IMG/VR virus record: IMGVR_UViG_3300031379_000015
Location: 1 to 30,707 of that record
Origin: a virus
DNA: 30,707 nt
Direction: 5' to 3' (one strand)
Shown here in pieces: positions 5,830 through 12,256 of the stretch. A model generated the notes under the pieces. It saw only the letters and a program-made list of their open reading frames with translations, had not been told where the DNA came from and did not search any database. Each line of letters starts with the position of its first letter. The first letter of the stretch is position 1. A program made the translations under genes and the position numbers.

Positions 5830-5843
5830 TCGCACACTTGCGA
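5830..5843. repeat. intergenic hairpin TCGCA-CACT-TGCGA
   Basis: A perfect 5-bp stem with a CACT loop in the short gap between the clamp-like gene and the 58-residue gene, just upstream of its Shine-Dalgarno site. A close relative lies at 9569-9584 in a similar position after a TAG stop. Confidence 0.5.
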
Positions 5844-5847
5844 ATAT

Positions 5848-6468
5848 CTATCTGTTAGGATTAGCAGGCATAATCAAGCCCGTCATTTTATTGCCCCTGC
5901 TATCTGTTGTATCTATTTTGACTGCTTTTTCTTTAGCATAGAAGGTAAATTTAATAACTTTTTCATCTGGTATAACTGATAATAACTCTTGAAGTGTATC
6001 GTTACAAAATTCTATCTCAAAAACTGTTTTGTCTTTTGGCTTTATAATATCTATGTTCGGAGCGTCCAATTCTTGAGATACTTTTGTAATAGCAGAAGTC
6101 TCTAAATCTGTTGTTTCAATTAGTGTTTTTCCGTCCTTTTTAGTAATGTTGGCAAATTGAAGAATAGGCAAGGGATAGGTTTTATTTGGCAATCTCTTAT
6201 CAACGCTGTCTATGTTGTCTTTAGGTAAAAAGATAACATCATTGGTTGCTGGTTCTGTTCCCTTTTTTGTCCCTGTAATGTTTGGAAAATCCTCTATACT
6301 TGCCTTTTTCATTTCTTCTGTTAAATCTGTCTCAACTACAATACGACCATCTGTTGCAAATAACCTTTTATTTTTAATATCAAGGAAAATACCATGTTTA
6401 TATTCCGCTCCGTATTTTTCCTTTGAACATATCCCTTTAATCTTTAATAAATCCTTATGTATTAACAT
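5848..6468 (-). CDS. beta-clamp-like protein (sliding-clamp fold candidate)
   Basis: 206 residues from ATG 6468. FATDGRIVVETDL near residue 37 resembles the ATDG loop of DNA polymerase III beta subunits. The C-terminal segment, with LQELLSVIPDEKVIKFTFY and ending GLIMPANP, resembles the final strand of the last clamp domain (LIMP-type end). At 206 residues it is shorter than the three-domain bacterial clamp (about 370), so it could be a two-domain phage clamp. It would act as a processivity or recruitment ring on DNA. Recognition is by pattern only; no polymerase gene is in the window. Confidence 0.6.
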   Translation of the reverse strand: MLIHKDLLKIKGICSKEKYGAEYKHGIFLDIKNKRLFATDGRIVVETDLTEEMKKASIEDFPNITGTKKGTEPATNDVIFLPKDNIDSVDKRLPNKTYPLPILQFANITKKDGKTLIETTDLETSAITKVSQELDAPNIDIIKPKDKTVFEIEFCNDTLQELLSVIPDEKVIKFTFYAKEKAVKIDTTDSRGNKMTGLIMPANPNR

Positions 6469-6499
6469 TTTCCCCGCCCTCCTTTTATAGTTTATAAGT

Positions 6500-6742
6500 T
6501 TAATAAATAGATTTATAACCGCTTCCTAATTCATGCCCATCTCTTACAATATAAGTCCATCCGCCCGACCATATACGTAAAATCATGAAATAAGCCCATA
6601 CAAGCCATGCTTTGACGGGATTTCTTGTCTCAAGGTAAAACTTATCATTCCAGATATTACTAACACCCAACGGACAAGTTTTATTTAACATTCTTAAAAC
6701 CCAGCCCTCCCCGTGCCAATTTCTTGTCTTTACTTTATACAT
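6500..6742 (-). CDS. hypothetical Trp-rich protein
   Basis: 80 residues from ATG 6742 with GGAGGG upstream. A Trp- and Leu-rich segment near residues 45-64 (AWLVWAYFMILRIWSGG) could be membrane-associated. The remainder is basic and aromatic. No family is recognised. Confidence 0.6.
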   Translation of the reverse strand: MYKVKTRNWHGEGWVLRMLNKTCPLGVSNIWNDKFYLETRNPVKAWLVWAYFMILRIWSGGWTYIVRDGHELGSGYKSIY

Positions 6743-6772
6743 CTTTCCAACCCTCCTTTTTATATGGTTATA

Positions 6773-7294
6773 CTATTTAACAATTTTACAAAAAGCATTT
6801 TCAAATTGATATAGTGAATATCCTCTTGTTCTTGCTTTTAATTCCATTAAGCCATATTTCCCATTAAAACATTTAGGTTTAAGTATTTTATCAACTTTAA
6901 TTGTCATCCAATCGTTAGTGTGGGAGGCACTTAATTGTATTTTCTTCTTATCTTCTATTGCTTTTTTAACAATATCTTCTGTTAGTGGAAGCCACCCTTC
7001 TTGTAACATTTTTTCTGTATAAATTGCTTTCTTTTCTTCTTGTAAATCTTTTTGAGATAGATAAACCTGTGTAGATAGAATACTATGTAATTCTGTGGGG
7101 ATATTTTCTTTGTCTATGATATAGTTTTTTATAGCATCGTTATAGCCATATTTATCGGGATTTTCTTTGCGATATTGTTTATTATAAGCCAAAATTTCGG
7201 GCATTGATTTTCTATGGAAGTAATCGTGTTCGTGATTTTCTTCCTTAAAATCCCACACCCGTTGTTCTTCTTTTAATTTTTCTATAATTCCCAT
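6773..7294 (-). CDS. hypothetical charged protein
   Basis: 173 residues from ATG 7294, preceded by AGGAGGGG. The first two thirds are charged and helical; the C-terminal third (IQLSASHTNDWMTIKVDKIL onward) looks like beta strands. There are no catalytic signatures I can name. Confidence 0.65.
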   Translation of the reverse strand: MGIIEKLKEEQRVWDFKEENHEHDYFHRKSMPEILAYNKQYRKENPDKYGYNDAIKNYIIDKENIPTELHSILSTQVYLSQKDLQEEKKAIYTEKMLQEGWLPLTEDIVKKAIEDKKKIQLSASHTNDWMTIKVDKILKPKCFNGKYGLMELKARTRGYSLYQFENAFCKIVK

Positions 7295-7319
7295 AACCCC
7301 TCCTTTTAGGTTATACTGC

Positions 7320-7502
7320 CTATATTTTACTACAAGACGGACATTTATCTTTAATTATTTCCCCTTCTTTTATGGTTGTCCATCCTAACTTTTCAATTTC
7401 TTGTAAAACCTTATCATAACTACCAGAGCCATAATGCGAATAAGTCGGACAAAAATCGCAAGTGATTATTCCGCCTTCGTGATAACGACTATATTTGAGC
7501 AT
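7320..7502 (-). CDS. zinc-ribbon small protein
   Basis: 60 residues. ATG 7502 is chosen because AAGGAGGGG lies six bases upstream; an in-frame start 39 bp earlier lacks a site. CDFC near residue 15 and CPSC near 55 form a zinc-ribbon pair flanking a helical middle. Function is unknown, perhaps nucleic-acid binding. Confidence 0.68.
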   Translation of the reverse strand: MLKYSRYHEGGIITCDFCPTYSHYGSGSYDKVLQEIEKLGWTTIKEGEIIKDKCPSCSKI

Positions 7503-7527
7503 TTCAACCCCTCCTTTAGTTATAAAA

Positions 7528-7719
7528 CTATTTAACTTCAAGATATAATTCTCCTTTAATGATTTTATATTTCAGTCCAGCTTTTTTTGCCTTTCCCTTC
7601 TCTTCTTCAAATATTCCCGTGTCAGCAGTCCAATTTGCATAATGAACCCCGCCTATATTTCTATACTGGTCGCAGGAAGACTTCACACCGTAAGTATTAA
7701 ATTTGAAAGTGGGTTTCAT
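7528..7719 (-). CDS. hypothetical protein, first gene of the leftward operon
   Basis: 63 residues from ATG 7719, behind AAAAGGAGGGG. A longer start at 7746 exists but falls between the promoter and this site, so 7719 is preferred. C-terminal KYKIIKGELYLEV looks like a beta hairpin. The family is not recognised. Confidence 0.62.
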   Translation of the reverse strand: MKPTFKFNTYGVKSSCDQYRNIGGVHYANWTADTGIFEEEKGKAKKAGLKYKIIKGELYLEVK

Positions 7720-7752
7720 TTCTTTCCCCTCCTTTTCGTTTATCATAACTAC

Positions 7753-7780
7753 ATTATAAACCTTTAATTTACATTGTCAA
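7753..7780 (-). promoter_or_regulatory. main promoter of the leftward arm
   Basis: TTGACA (7780-7775) and TATAAT (7758-7753), both perfect consensus with a 16-bp spacer. It reads left into the minus-strand gene array. The shared upstream box (7824-7811) lies 30 nt from the -35, about one helical turn further than at the other two promoters. Confidence 0.85.
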
Positions 7781-7810
7781 TAGCAAATCAAAGAAATATA
7801 GTCAAAAAAC

Positions 7811-7824
7811 GGAGAATATTTTTT
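7811..7824 (-). promoter_or_regulatory. shared upstream box (copy 2)
   Basis: AAAAAATATTCTCC on the minus strand, identical over 14 nt to the copy upstream of the Y-RNA promoter. It sits between the divergent promoters, so it could act on both. Confidence 0.55.
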
Positions 7825-7850
7825 CGCTATGCGTAAAGGGTATAATTCTC

Positions 7851-7860
7851 GCACGCGTGC
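7851..7860. repeat. perfect palindrome GCACGCGTGC
   Basis: A 10-bp palindrome four bases after a TATAAT (7841-7846) whose -35 is poor. It belongs with the GCACATGTGC sites at 8333-8342 and 12217-12226. It lies between the divergent promoters and is a possible operator. Confidence 0.5.
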
Positions 7861-7879
7861 AAAAATCGCCTAAAAAGTA

Positions 7880-7907
7880 TTGACAGTTAAAAACGCTGGT
7901 ATAAAAT
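7880..7907 (+). promoter_or_regulatory. rightward promoter of the divergent region
   Basis: TTGACA (7880-7885), 16-bp spacer, TAAAAT (7902-7907). The expected start is close to 7914, which is the GTG of the next frame. Confidence 0.7.
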
Positions 7908-7913
7908 CCTATT

Positions 7914-8057
7914 GTGCGAAACAAAAAAGCTAAAGCACTCCGCAAAAAAGTATATGGAGATTATTCACTTAAAGATAGAAAATACTTTATATTAAACACT
8001 GGTCAAATTATATCCGATAAGAAACGCAGATTATATCAAGCCCTTAAAAATGCCTAA
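7914..8057 (+). CDS. small basic protein, probably leaderless
   Basis: 47 residues starting GTG 7914, about seven bases after the -10 box, so the mRNA would begin at or next to the start codon without a Shine-Dalgarno site. The sequence is strongly basic at its start (RNKKAKALRKK) and has a YGDYSLKDRKYFIL centre and a KKRRLYQALKN end, a pattern I have seen in small phage proteins of unknown role. Transcription seems to end in the noncoding region that follows. Confidence 0.55.
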   Translation: MRNKKAKALRKKVYGDYSLKDRKYFILNTGQIISDKKRRLYQALKNA

Positions 8058-8267
8058 AGAAAACACTTTAGTAATAAATACTCAAGCCAAAAATCCGCCC
8101 CCTAAAATATCCTATAAATATCATTTGAGCACAAATCACCCTATCCAATCATAAGCGCCTATTAAAGAAAACCTCTTAAATCGCCTCTAATAAACTCATT
8201 TATATATAGTATTAACATAAGCAATAAGAATGATTAACCGTCCCATTACTTACAGATATCAACCAGA

Positions 8268-8300
8268 GAATAAGGGATAAGGGACCGGGAATAAGGGATA
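8268..8300 (+). repeat. 12-bp direct repeats GAATAAGGGATA
   Basis: Two exact copies with a 21-bp period, about two helical turns, followed by a further AGGGATAGGGA-like partial unit. They are possible protein-binding iterons. Confidence 0.5.
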
Positions 8301-8325
8301 GGGATTGCTTTACTCTGACTGTTAC

Positions 8326-8345
8326 CTTTTCCGCACATGTGCAGT
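8326..8345 (+). repeat. 20-nt inverted-repeat partner containing GCACATGTGC
   Basis: The 20 bases here are the exact reverse complement of 12214-12233. The core is a perfect 10-bp palindrome with TTTTCC on one side. Confidence 0.65.
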
Positions 8346-8738
8346 ATAGTTCACACATTGGTCTCCCCGCCACGTTTTTGAACACTTTTTTATCTCAATT
8401 CTCGTATAATCAAGCACAAGGCACACTTCAAGCACAAACACAGCGTAAAACAATCGTAACAATGGTTTCCGAATTATTATTCATTATAGGGGATGCGGAC
8501 TACCCCCCACCCCCTCGGGACTGTATAAAAAGAAGCCCATATGACGGCAAAAGGGATAGGTTTTGCCACAGACTACTGTCGTTCAATCCCAGTCTTAATT
8601 AGCCTATAAATGGGGATATTTTATGGGATTTATAATATGGTTGGCAATAAGAGGTGTAATTTTGCATAATTTTCTGGATTTTGCAGTTTTCAAAAACCGT
8701 TATGCAAGTCAAGGGTAGCCCACATACAAAACACCGTT

Positions 8739-8751
8739 AAAAATATTCTCC
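8739..8751 (+). promoter_or_regulatory. shared upstream box (copy 3)
   Basis: AAAAATATTCTCC on the plus strand, ending exactly 21 nt before the -35 of the terminase promoter, the same distance as at the Y-RNA promoter. Confidence 0.55.
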
Positions 8752-8772
8752 ATTTTAGTGGCAATCAGGTGC

Positions 8773-8800
8773 TTGACAAGCGAAGAAGCTGTGATAATAT
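8773..8800 (+). promoter_or_regulatory. promoter of the terminase operon
   Basis: TTGACA (8773-8778), 16-bp spacer, TAATAT (8795-8800). The start is expected near 8807, just before the ATG at 8820. This excludes the longer in-frame GTG start at 8769. Confidence 0.75.
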
Positions 8801-8819
8801 AAGCATAAAAGAAAGAAAA

Positions 8820-9491
8820 ATGGAAACCGCACAAGAAAAGCAAGACGAAATCTTTAGACTCTACAAAGACGAAGGGCTTGAGATAAAGGCAATCTCACAT
8901 CAGGTAAAAGTCCCCTTAAGGACAGTCTATAGGATTTTGAAGAAAAAGAATGTAGTCTTTAGGGGCGTAGGCACAGACGAGAAGATATATGTCAAAGAGG
9001 ACAAGATAGCCGAGTTACTGAAGGTCAAGCTATTAGACATCAAGAAAGAATTTCCCGATTTCAACATAGATTTGGCTATAGACAGGGTCTTTTCTAAGCG
9101 TGGTATAGGTTCAGAGAAGGTCATTAAATGTATCAAAGACCCAGTTAAATTAGACAGGAAATTAGTAGAGATAGCCCGAAGCAGGGTATTTTTCATATTA
9201 AACAGCATGAAGCCCGAAGATATAGAAAAAGCCACTTTAAATGTAAAAACCCAAGCATTACCCATACTTTTAGATATAGCTTGCAATCAGTATCCGCTAC
9301 AACCCGAAGGATTAGCAAAGCCCGACCCGAAACAGTTAAAGCAGAACATCTTAGTCCTAATCAATGGTATAGCCAAGTCCGACCCGTTACTTACAAAAGA
9401 GATTAAAGATATCTTAGCAGGTATCAAAAAAGCTACCGAAGAGAACAGATTACCAAAATTGAAGGAGTTGGAAGAAAGGGAAAGAAAATGA
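8820..9491 (+). CDS. terminase small subunit-like protein with N-terminal HTH
   Basis: 223 residues from ATG 8820, chosen because the promoter lies just upstream. Residues 8-38 form a helix-turn-helix of the resolvase or small-terminase kind (IFRLYKDEGLEIKAISHQV, then PLRTVYRILKKK). The rest is helical and charged, as in oligomerising and portal-contacting regions of small terminases. In the packaging motor it would recognise the phage DNA. The main support for the function is the HTH and its place ahead of the large terminase gene. Confidence 0.75.
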   Translation: METAQEKQDEIFRLYKDEGLEIKAISHQVKVPLRTVYRILKKKNVVFRGVGTDEKIYVKEDKIAELLKVKLLDIKKEFPDFNIDLAIDRVFSKRGIGSEKVIKCIKDPVKLDRKLVEIARSRVFFILNSMKPEDIEKATLNVKTQALPILLDIACNQYPLQPEGLAKPDPKQLKQNILVLINGIAKSDPLLTKEIKDILAGIKKATEENRLPKLKELEERERK

Positions 9492-9565
9492 TACATATTG
9501 AACTGTGGATTATAATAATCCTTTTATTTTTACATTTTTTCAAGAGTTATAAAATAACAAAATAG
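9488..9565 (+). CDS. 25-residue membrane peptide
   Basis: ATG 9488 overlaps the terminase stop as ATGA. Residues 5-18 are almost all Ile, Leu and Phe, followed by a short basic tail. A single-span micro-protein of unknown role; support is the overlap and the hydrophobic pattern. Confidence 0.4.
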   Translation: MIHIELWIIIILLFLHFFKSYKITK

Positions 9566-9568
9566 AAT

Positions 9569-9584
9569 TTCGCGCACTTGCGAG
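9569..9584 (+). repeat. intergenic hairpin TTCGC...GCGAG
   Basis: It follows the TAG of the 25-residue frame and precedes AAAGGAG. It is the counterpart of the hairpin at 5830-5843: the flanks TTCGC and GCGAGAAAG are shared. Confidence 0.45.
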
Positions 9585-9596
9585 AAAGGAGTTGAA

Positions 9597-9770
9597 ATGA
9601 AAAAGAAACAATTAGATGTAATTGAATATCTTGCTAAGCACAAAAAAGAAAAAATTTGGATGGGTTTTTCTCCAGAACAAATTCTTATTTTACACAAAAA
9701 ATTATTAATTACTGGTGTAAATATACCATTTACAAACGAAAAACTTGAAGATATTAAAATTCAACGATAA
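9597..9770 (+). CDS. small hypothetical protein
   Basis: 57 residues from ATG 9597 behind AAAGGAG. It is basic at the start, then has a helical segment with SPEQILILHKKLLITGV. It sits between the terminase genes. The family is not recognised. Confidence 0.6.
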   Translation: MKKKQLDVIEYLAKHKKEKIWMGFSPEQILILHKKLLITGVNIPFTNEKLEDIKIQR

Positions 9771-9781
9771 GGTATGGGAAA

Positions 9782-11161
9782 ATGCCCACCGCAAACCAAA
9801 AACTAAGCGCATTACTAAAACTACATAAAGTAGTCAAAGAGTATAGAGACGAAGAACAAAAAGACCCGCTCCCGTTCTATACACCTAATCCAATTCAAGA
9901 TAAGTTCCATAGAAGTCCAAAGCGAAACCGTTGGTTCTTTACAGGTAACCGATTCGGTAAGACCACTGCTAAAGCGGTTGAAGGATGCTGCTTTGCTCGT
10001 GGTGAACATCCTTATAGGAAGATTTCAGTCCCAAACGAAGGTTGGGTAGTATCAGTTGATTTTGCTAAGTCTAAAGATGTAGTAGAACCTGTGTATAAGA
10101 AATATTTAGGAACTCATCTAAAACAATGGTTTGAACGAGAGCGGATAGCCGAATTAGATAACGGTAGTAAAATTTCATTCAAGAGTGCAGATGCCAGAGG
10201 CGGTGCTCGGAAATTTTCAGGTGCGTCTATTCGTTGGGCTGACTTAGACGAAGATATTATGGAAGATATTTACAAAGAAGTAATGATGCGGACTTTCGAC
10301 CAGAAAGGCGATATGTGGGGTGGTGTTACTCCTAAATATACACATTCTAATTGGATGTATAAGTCAATCTACTTAAACCAATATAAAGACCCCGAAGTAG
10401 AGTGTTTCTTTGGGTCTATTTACGACAATATTGGACTCCCATTAGAAGAAGTAGAGCGGATAAAACATATCCATTCTAAAGACGAGTTAGATACAGTATT
10501 ATACGGACACTTCTTAATGCGGGCTGGGCTTGTGTATAAGGATTTTGAAGATGATATTAACCTTATAAACCCGTTTGAGATACCTAAACATTGGTTCAAG
10601 TTCAGAATTATAGATGACGGGATACATCAGACGCACCCAGAGGCGGTGCTTTGGGTAGCACTTAGCCCCGAAAACGACCACTATTACTACCGAGAGTATG
10701 TTAAATCCGACCAAGACCGAGAAACTAACTGCTGGTGGATTAAACAGATGACCCCAAAAGAAGAGAAGATTAAAATGTCGCTATTAGACTTCGGGTCGGC
10801 TTCTAAACGAAGTGCTACTAATCTAAAGACAGTCATTCGTGAATATAGAGATAACGGTATCGTTCCTTTAATCCCAGCACCTTATTCGGAAGTCTTCACC
10901 AGAATTTCCAGAGTATCATCTGCTTTAAGGAACCGTAAAATCTTTATTTTCAGGACTTTAGTTAATACGATTGAGGAGTTTAAGACTTGGAACTATGAGA
11001 AATCGGGCAAACCAAATGACTTGGGTGATGACTGTTTAGATAATATAGGTCATTTTACAGTCTATAATCCTAAATACGAGAATTTAATCCAAGTATCTAA
11101 TATGGGTTCGTTTATAGAACTTAAACCAACAACAGACCCTCTGCGAGGGTTAGGGAGGTAA
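9782..11161 (+). CDS. terL: terminase large subunit (ATPase-nuclease)
   Basis: 459 residues, the normal length. The ATPase domain has Walker A GNRFGKTT at 55-62 and a Walker B region around WADLDED (152-158) with the acidic pair D156/E157. The RNase H-like nuclease domain shows Asp278/279 in FRIIDDG, Asp336 in LLDFGSA and Asp416/417 in DLGDDCLD, the expected three acidic positions. It packages DNA into the prohead by ATP hydrolysis and cuts concatemers. The start at 9782 follows AAGG. The terminal codons contain an ACCCTC-TGC-GAGGGT hairpin (11136-11150) just before the next gene's ribosome-binding site. Confidence 0.95.
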   Translation: MPTANQKLSALLKLHKVVKEYRDEEQKDPLPFYTPNPIQDKFHRSPKRNRWFFTGNRFGKTTAKAVEGCCFARGEHPYRKISVPNEGWVVSVDFAKSKDVVEPVYKKYLGTHLKQWFERERIAELDNGSKISFKSADARGGARKFSGASIRWADLDEDIMEDIYKEVMMRTFDQKGDMWGGVTPKYTHSNWMYKSIYLNQYKDPEVECFFGSIYDNIGLPLEEVERIKHIHSKDELDTVLYGHFLMRAGLVYKDFEDDINLINPFEIPKHWFKFRIIDDGIHQTHPEAVLWVALSPENDHYYYREYVKSDQDRETNCWWIKQMTPKEEKIKMSLLDFGSASKRSATNLKTVIREYRDNGIVPLIPAPYSEVFTRISRVSSALRNRKIFIFRTLVNTIEEFKTWNYEKSGKPNDLGDDCLDNIGHFTVYNPKYENLIQVSNMGSFIELKPTTDPLRGLGR

Positions 11162-11432
11162 TATGAAAAACAAAATTAGAGTTGTGTGGGGAGCACCAAT
11201 TCCAAATGATAAAGAAATCATAGACGATATGATAAAAAGGAAAGAAATTAAATTTCCACTTACTCGTTCTGGTATTTATAAAGCAATGAAGAGAAAAAAA
11301 GAAATTATAAAAAAGATTAAAGTCCCTAAGTTATGGAATCCAAAACCAAGTCCAAGTAATCCATTAGCACTTTATATGGAAGTTGAAACCGAAGAAGAAG
11401 CGTTTAAAATACTAAATAGTTAAACCAACAAC
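11121..11432 (+). repeat. flanking direct repeat around the 86-residue gene
   Basis: TTAAACCAACAAC occurs exactly at 11121-11133 (inside the terminase end) and 11420-11432 (after the 86-residue gene). In each copy it is followed by a C-rich to G-rich hairpin and a GGGAG ribosome-binding site. The second copy looks like a degenerate duplication of the terminase-end junction. Confidence 0.6.
11163..11423 (+). CDS. small basic hypothetical protein
   Basis: 86 residues from ATG 11163 behind GGGAGG. It is Lys-rich (RKKEIIKKIKVPKLW) with an acidic C-terminus, and 13-nt direct repeats flank it. It looks like an inserted accessory gene between the terminase and YopX-like genes. No domain is recognised. 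Confidence 0.62.
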   Translation: MKNKIRVVWGAPIPNDKEIIDDMIKRKEIKFPLTRSGIYKAMKRKKEIIKKIKVPKLWNPKPSPSNPLALYMEVETEEEAFKILNS

Positions 11433-11462
11433 CAACCCGCTAAAGGGAATGGGGAGATAATT

Positions 11463-11885
11463 ATGGTAAAAAGATTGTTTAAGTTTAGGGTATGGGGTAA
11501 AGATGAATTAGAAGAGAAATATAAAATGTTTTACGATGATGAAGAAATTTTAGTGCCATATCATATTGGATTATTTGGCGATTTGAATAATAAAGATTTT
11601 ATTACTATGCAATACACAGGTCTAAAGGACTGTAAGGGGAAAGAGATTTATGAGGGAGATATTTTATCTTATAAAAATTTTACAACTCCAAAACATAAAG
11701 GAGTTTGGCACGTTGAATGGAACGCTTATTTTTGGGATGTTATAAGGCATTTTGCCCCAAGATATGAAGGTGACAAAGGCGAAGGTTGGTTTGAGGGGCA
11801 AGATTTCTTTTGGAAAAACCACGAATATATGGAAATCATCGGCAACATATACGAAAACCCCGAATTAGTGAAGGATGTAATATGA
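11463..11885 (+). CDS. YopX-family protein
   Basis: 140 residues. The family signature is clear. An N-terminal KFRVWGK opening is followed by the central MQYTGLKDCKGKEIYEGDIL motif and the terminal YMEIIGNIYENPEL, as in YopX proteins of Bacillus phage SPbeta and many other phages. They are small beta-barrel proteins of unknown function found in accessory gene clusters. The stop overlaps the next ATG. Confidence 0.85.
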   Translation: MVKRLFKFRVWGKDELEEKYKMFYDDEEILVPYHIGLFGDLNNKDFITMQYTGLKDCKGKEIYEGDILSYKNFTTPKHKGVWHVEWNAYFWDVIRHFAPRYEGDKGEGWFEGQDFFWKNHEYMEIIGNIYENPELVKDVI

Positions 11886-12109
11886 ATAAATGTGCAGAAT
11901 GTATGGATTGTAAGGTAATCGGTGTATCAGACGGACTCCTACCTAAAAGAGATAGAGATAGATATTGTAAGTGTGCTAAAAACAGGTGGAACGGTTTTAC
12001 TCCCAAAAACAAGAACAAACAGATGTTTTATCGGTTACAAACAGTTATGGAAAATTCTATAGAACTCAAGAAACAGTTCAAGAGATGTAATTCTTTACCA
12101 AAAGATTGA
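11882..12109 (+). CDS. small Cys-rich protein
   Basis: 75 residues from ATG 11882, overlapping the YopX stop as ATGA with AAGGA upstream. An N-terminal CAECMDC (C4, C7, C10) and YCKC (C29, C31) could bind zinc. The C-terminal half is basic. Function is unknown. It ends the transcription unit before the portal promoter. Confidence 0.6.
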   Translation: MNKCAECMDCKVIGVSDGLLPKRDRDRYCKCAKNRWNGFTPKNKNKQMFYRLQTVMENSIELKKQFKRCNSLPKD

Positions 12110-12133
12110 AATATTTCGCCAGTCAAGTATCCG

Positions 12134-12166
12134 CAGTAATGTTTTTACAATATTATTTACTGTTTT
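12134..12166 (+). terminator. weak AU-rich terminator candidate
   Basis: CAGTAA (12134-12139) pairs with TTACTG (12157-12162), followed by TTTT. The stem is short and AT-rich, so this is a weak candidate for ending the terminase transcript before the next promoter. Confidence 0.25.
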
Positions 12167-12170
12167 CCTA

Positions 12171-12198
12171 TTGACAAGCCCAAAAAGTGTGGTATATT
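12171..12198 (+). promoter_or_regulatory. promoter of the portal-capsid operon
   Basis: TTGACA (12171-12176), 16-bp spacer, TATATT (12193-12198). It should start near 12205, just ahead of the GCACATGTGC palindrome. The 13-nt upstream box is absent here. Confidence 0.78.
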
Positions 12199-12213
12199 TA
12201 CTACGTGAACTAA

Positions 12214-12233
12214 ACTGCACATGTGCGGAAAAG
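12214..12233. promoter_or_regulatory. operator-like palindrome downstream of the portal promoter
   Basis: It contains GCACATGTGC (12217-12226) and is the exact reverse complement of 8326-8345 over 20 nt. At about +10 to +28 of the transcript it is well placed for a repressor. An ATG inside the palindrome opens the portal frame 36 bp upstream of the preferred start. Confidence 0.5.
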
Positions 12234-12256
12234 TTTACACTTTTTGTATTAAAACT

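Larger units (their letters stand above)
8058..8819. other. noncoding divergent region, possible replication origin or regulatory RNA
   Basis: About 760 bases without a convincing gene. It holds two copies of GAATAAGGGATA (8268-8279, 8289-8300), two of TCAAGCACAA (8410-8419, 8428-8437), a GCACATGTGC palindrome (8333-8342), and a hairpin GGCAAAA/TTTTGCC (8546-8552, 8561-8567). There is also an 8-bp inverted repeat TTGCATAA/TTATGCAA (8662-8669, 8700-8707). The box and promoter for the terminase operon lie at its end. Direct repeats next to AT-rich DNA between divergent arms would fit an origin, but no iteron array or DnaA box is clear. Confidence 0.5.

Noticed and set aside
8260-8440. CRISPR array or iteron array
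   Set aside because: Only two copies of each short repeat with small spacers; no array and no cas genes.
8339-8602. 87-codon plus-strand frame in the divergent region
   Set aside because: It starts inside the GCACATGTGC palindrome, lacks a ribosome site, covers repeats and a hairpin, and has an odd Pro- and Gln-rich composition.
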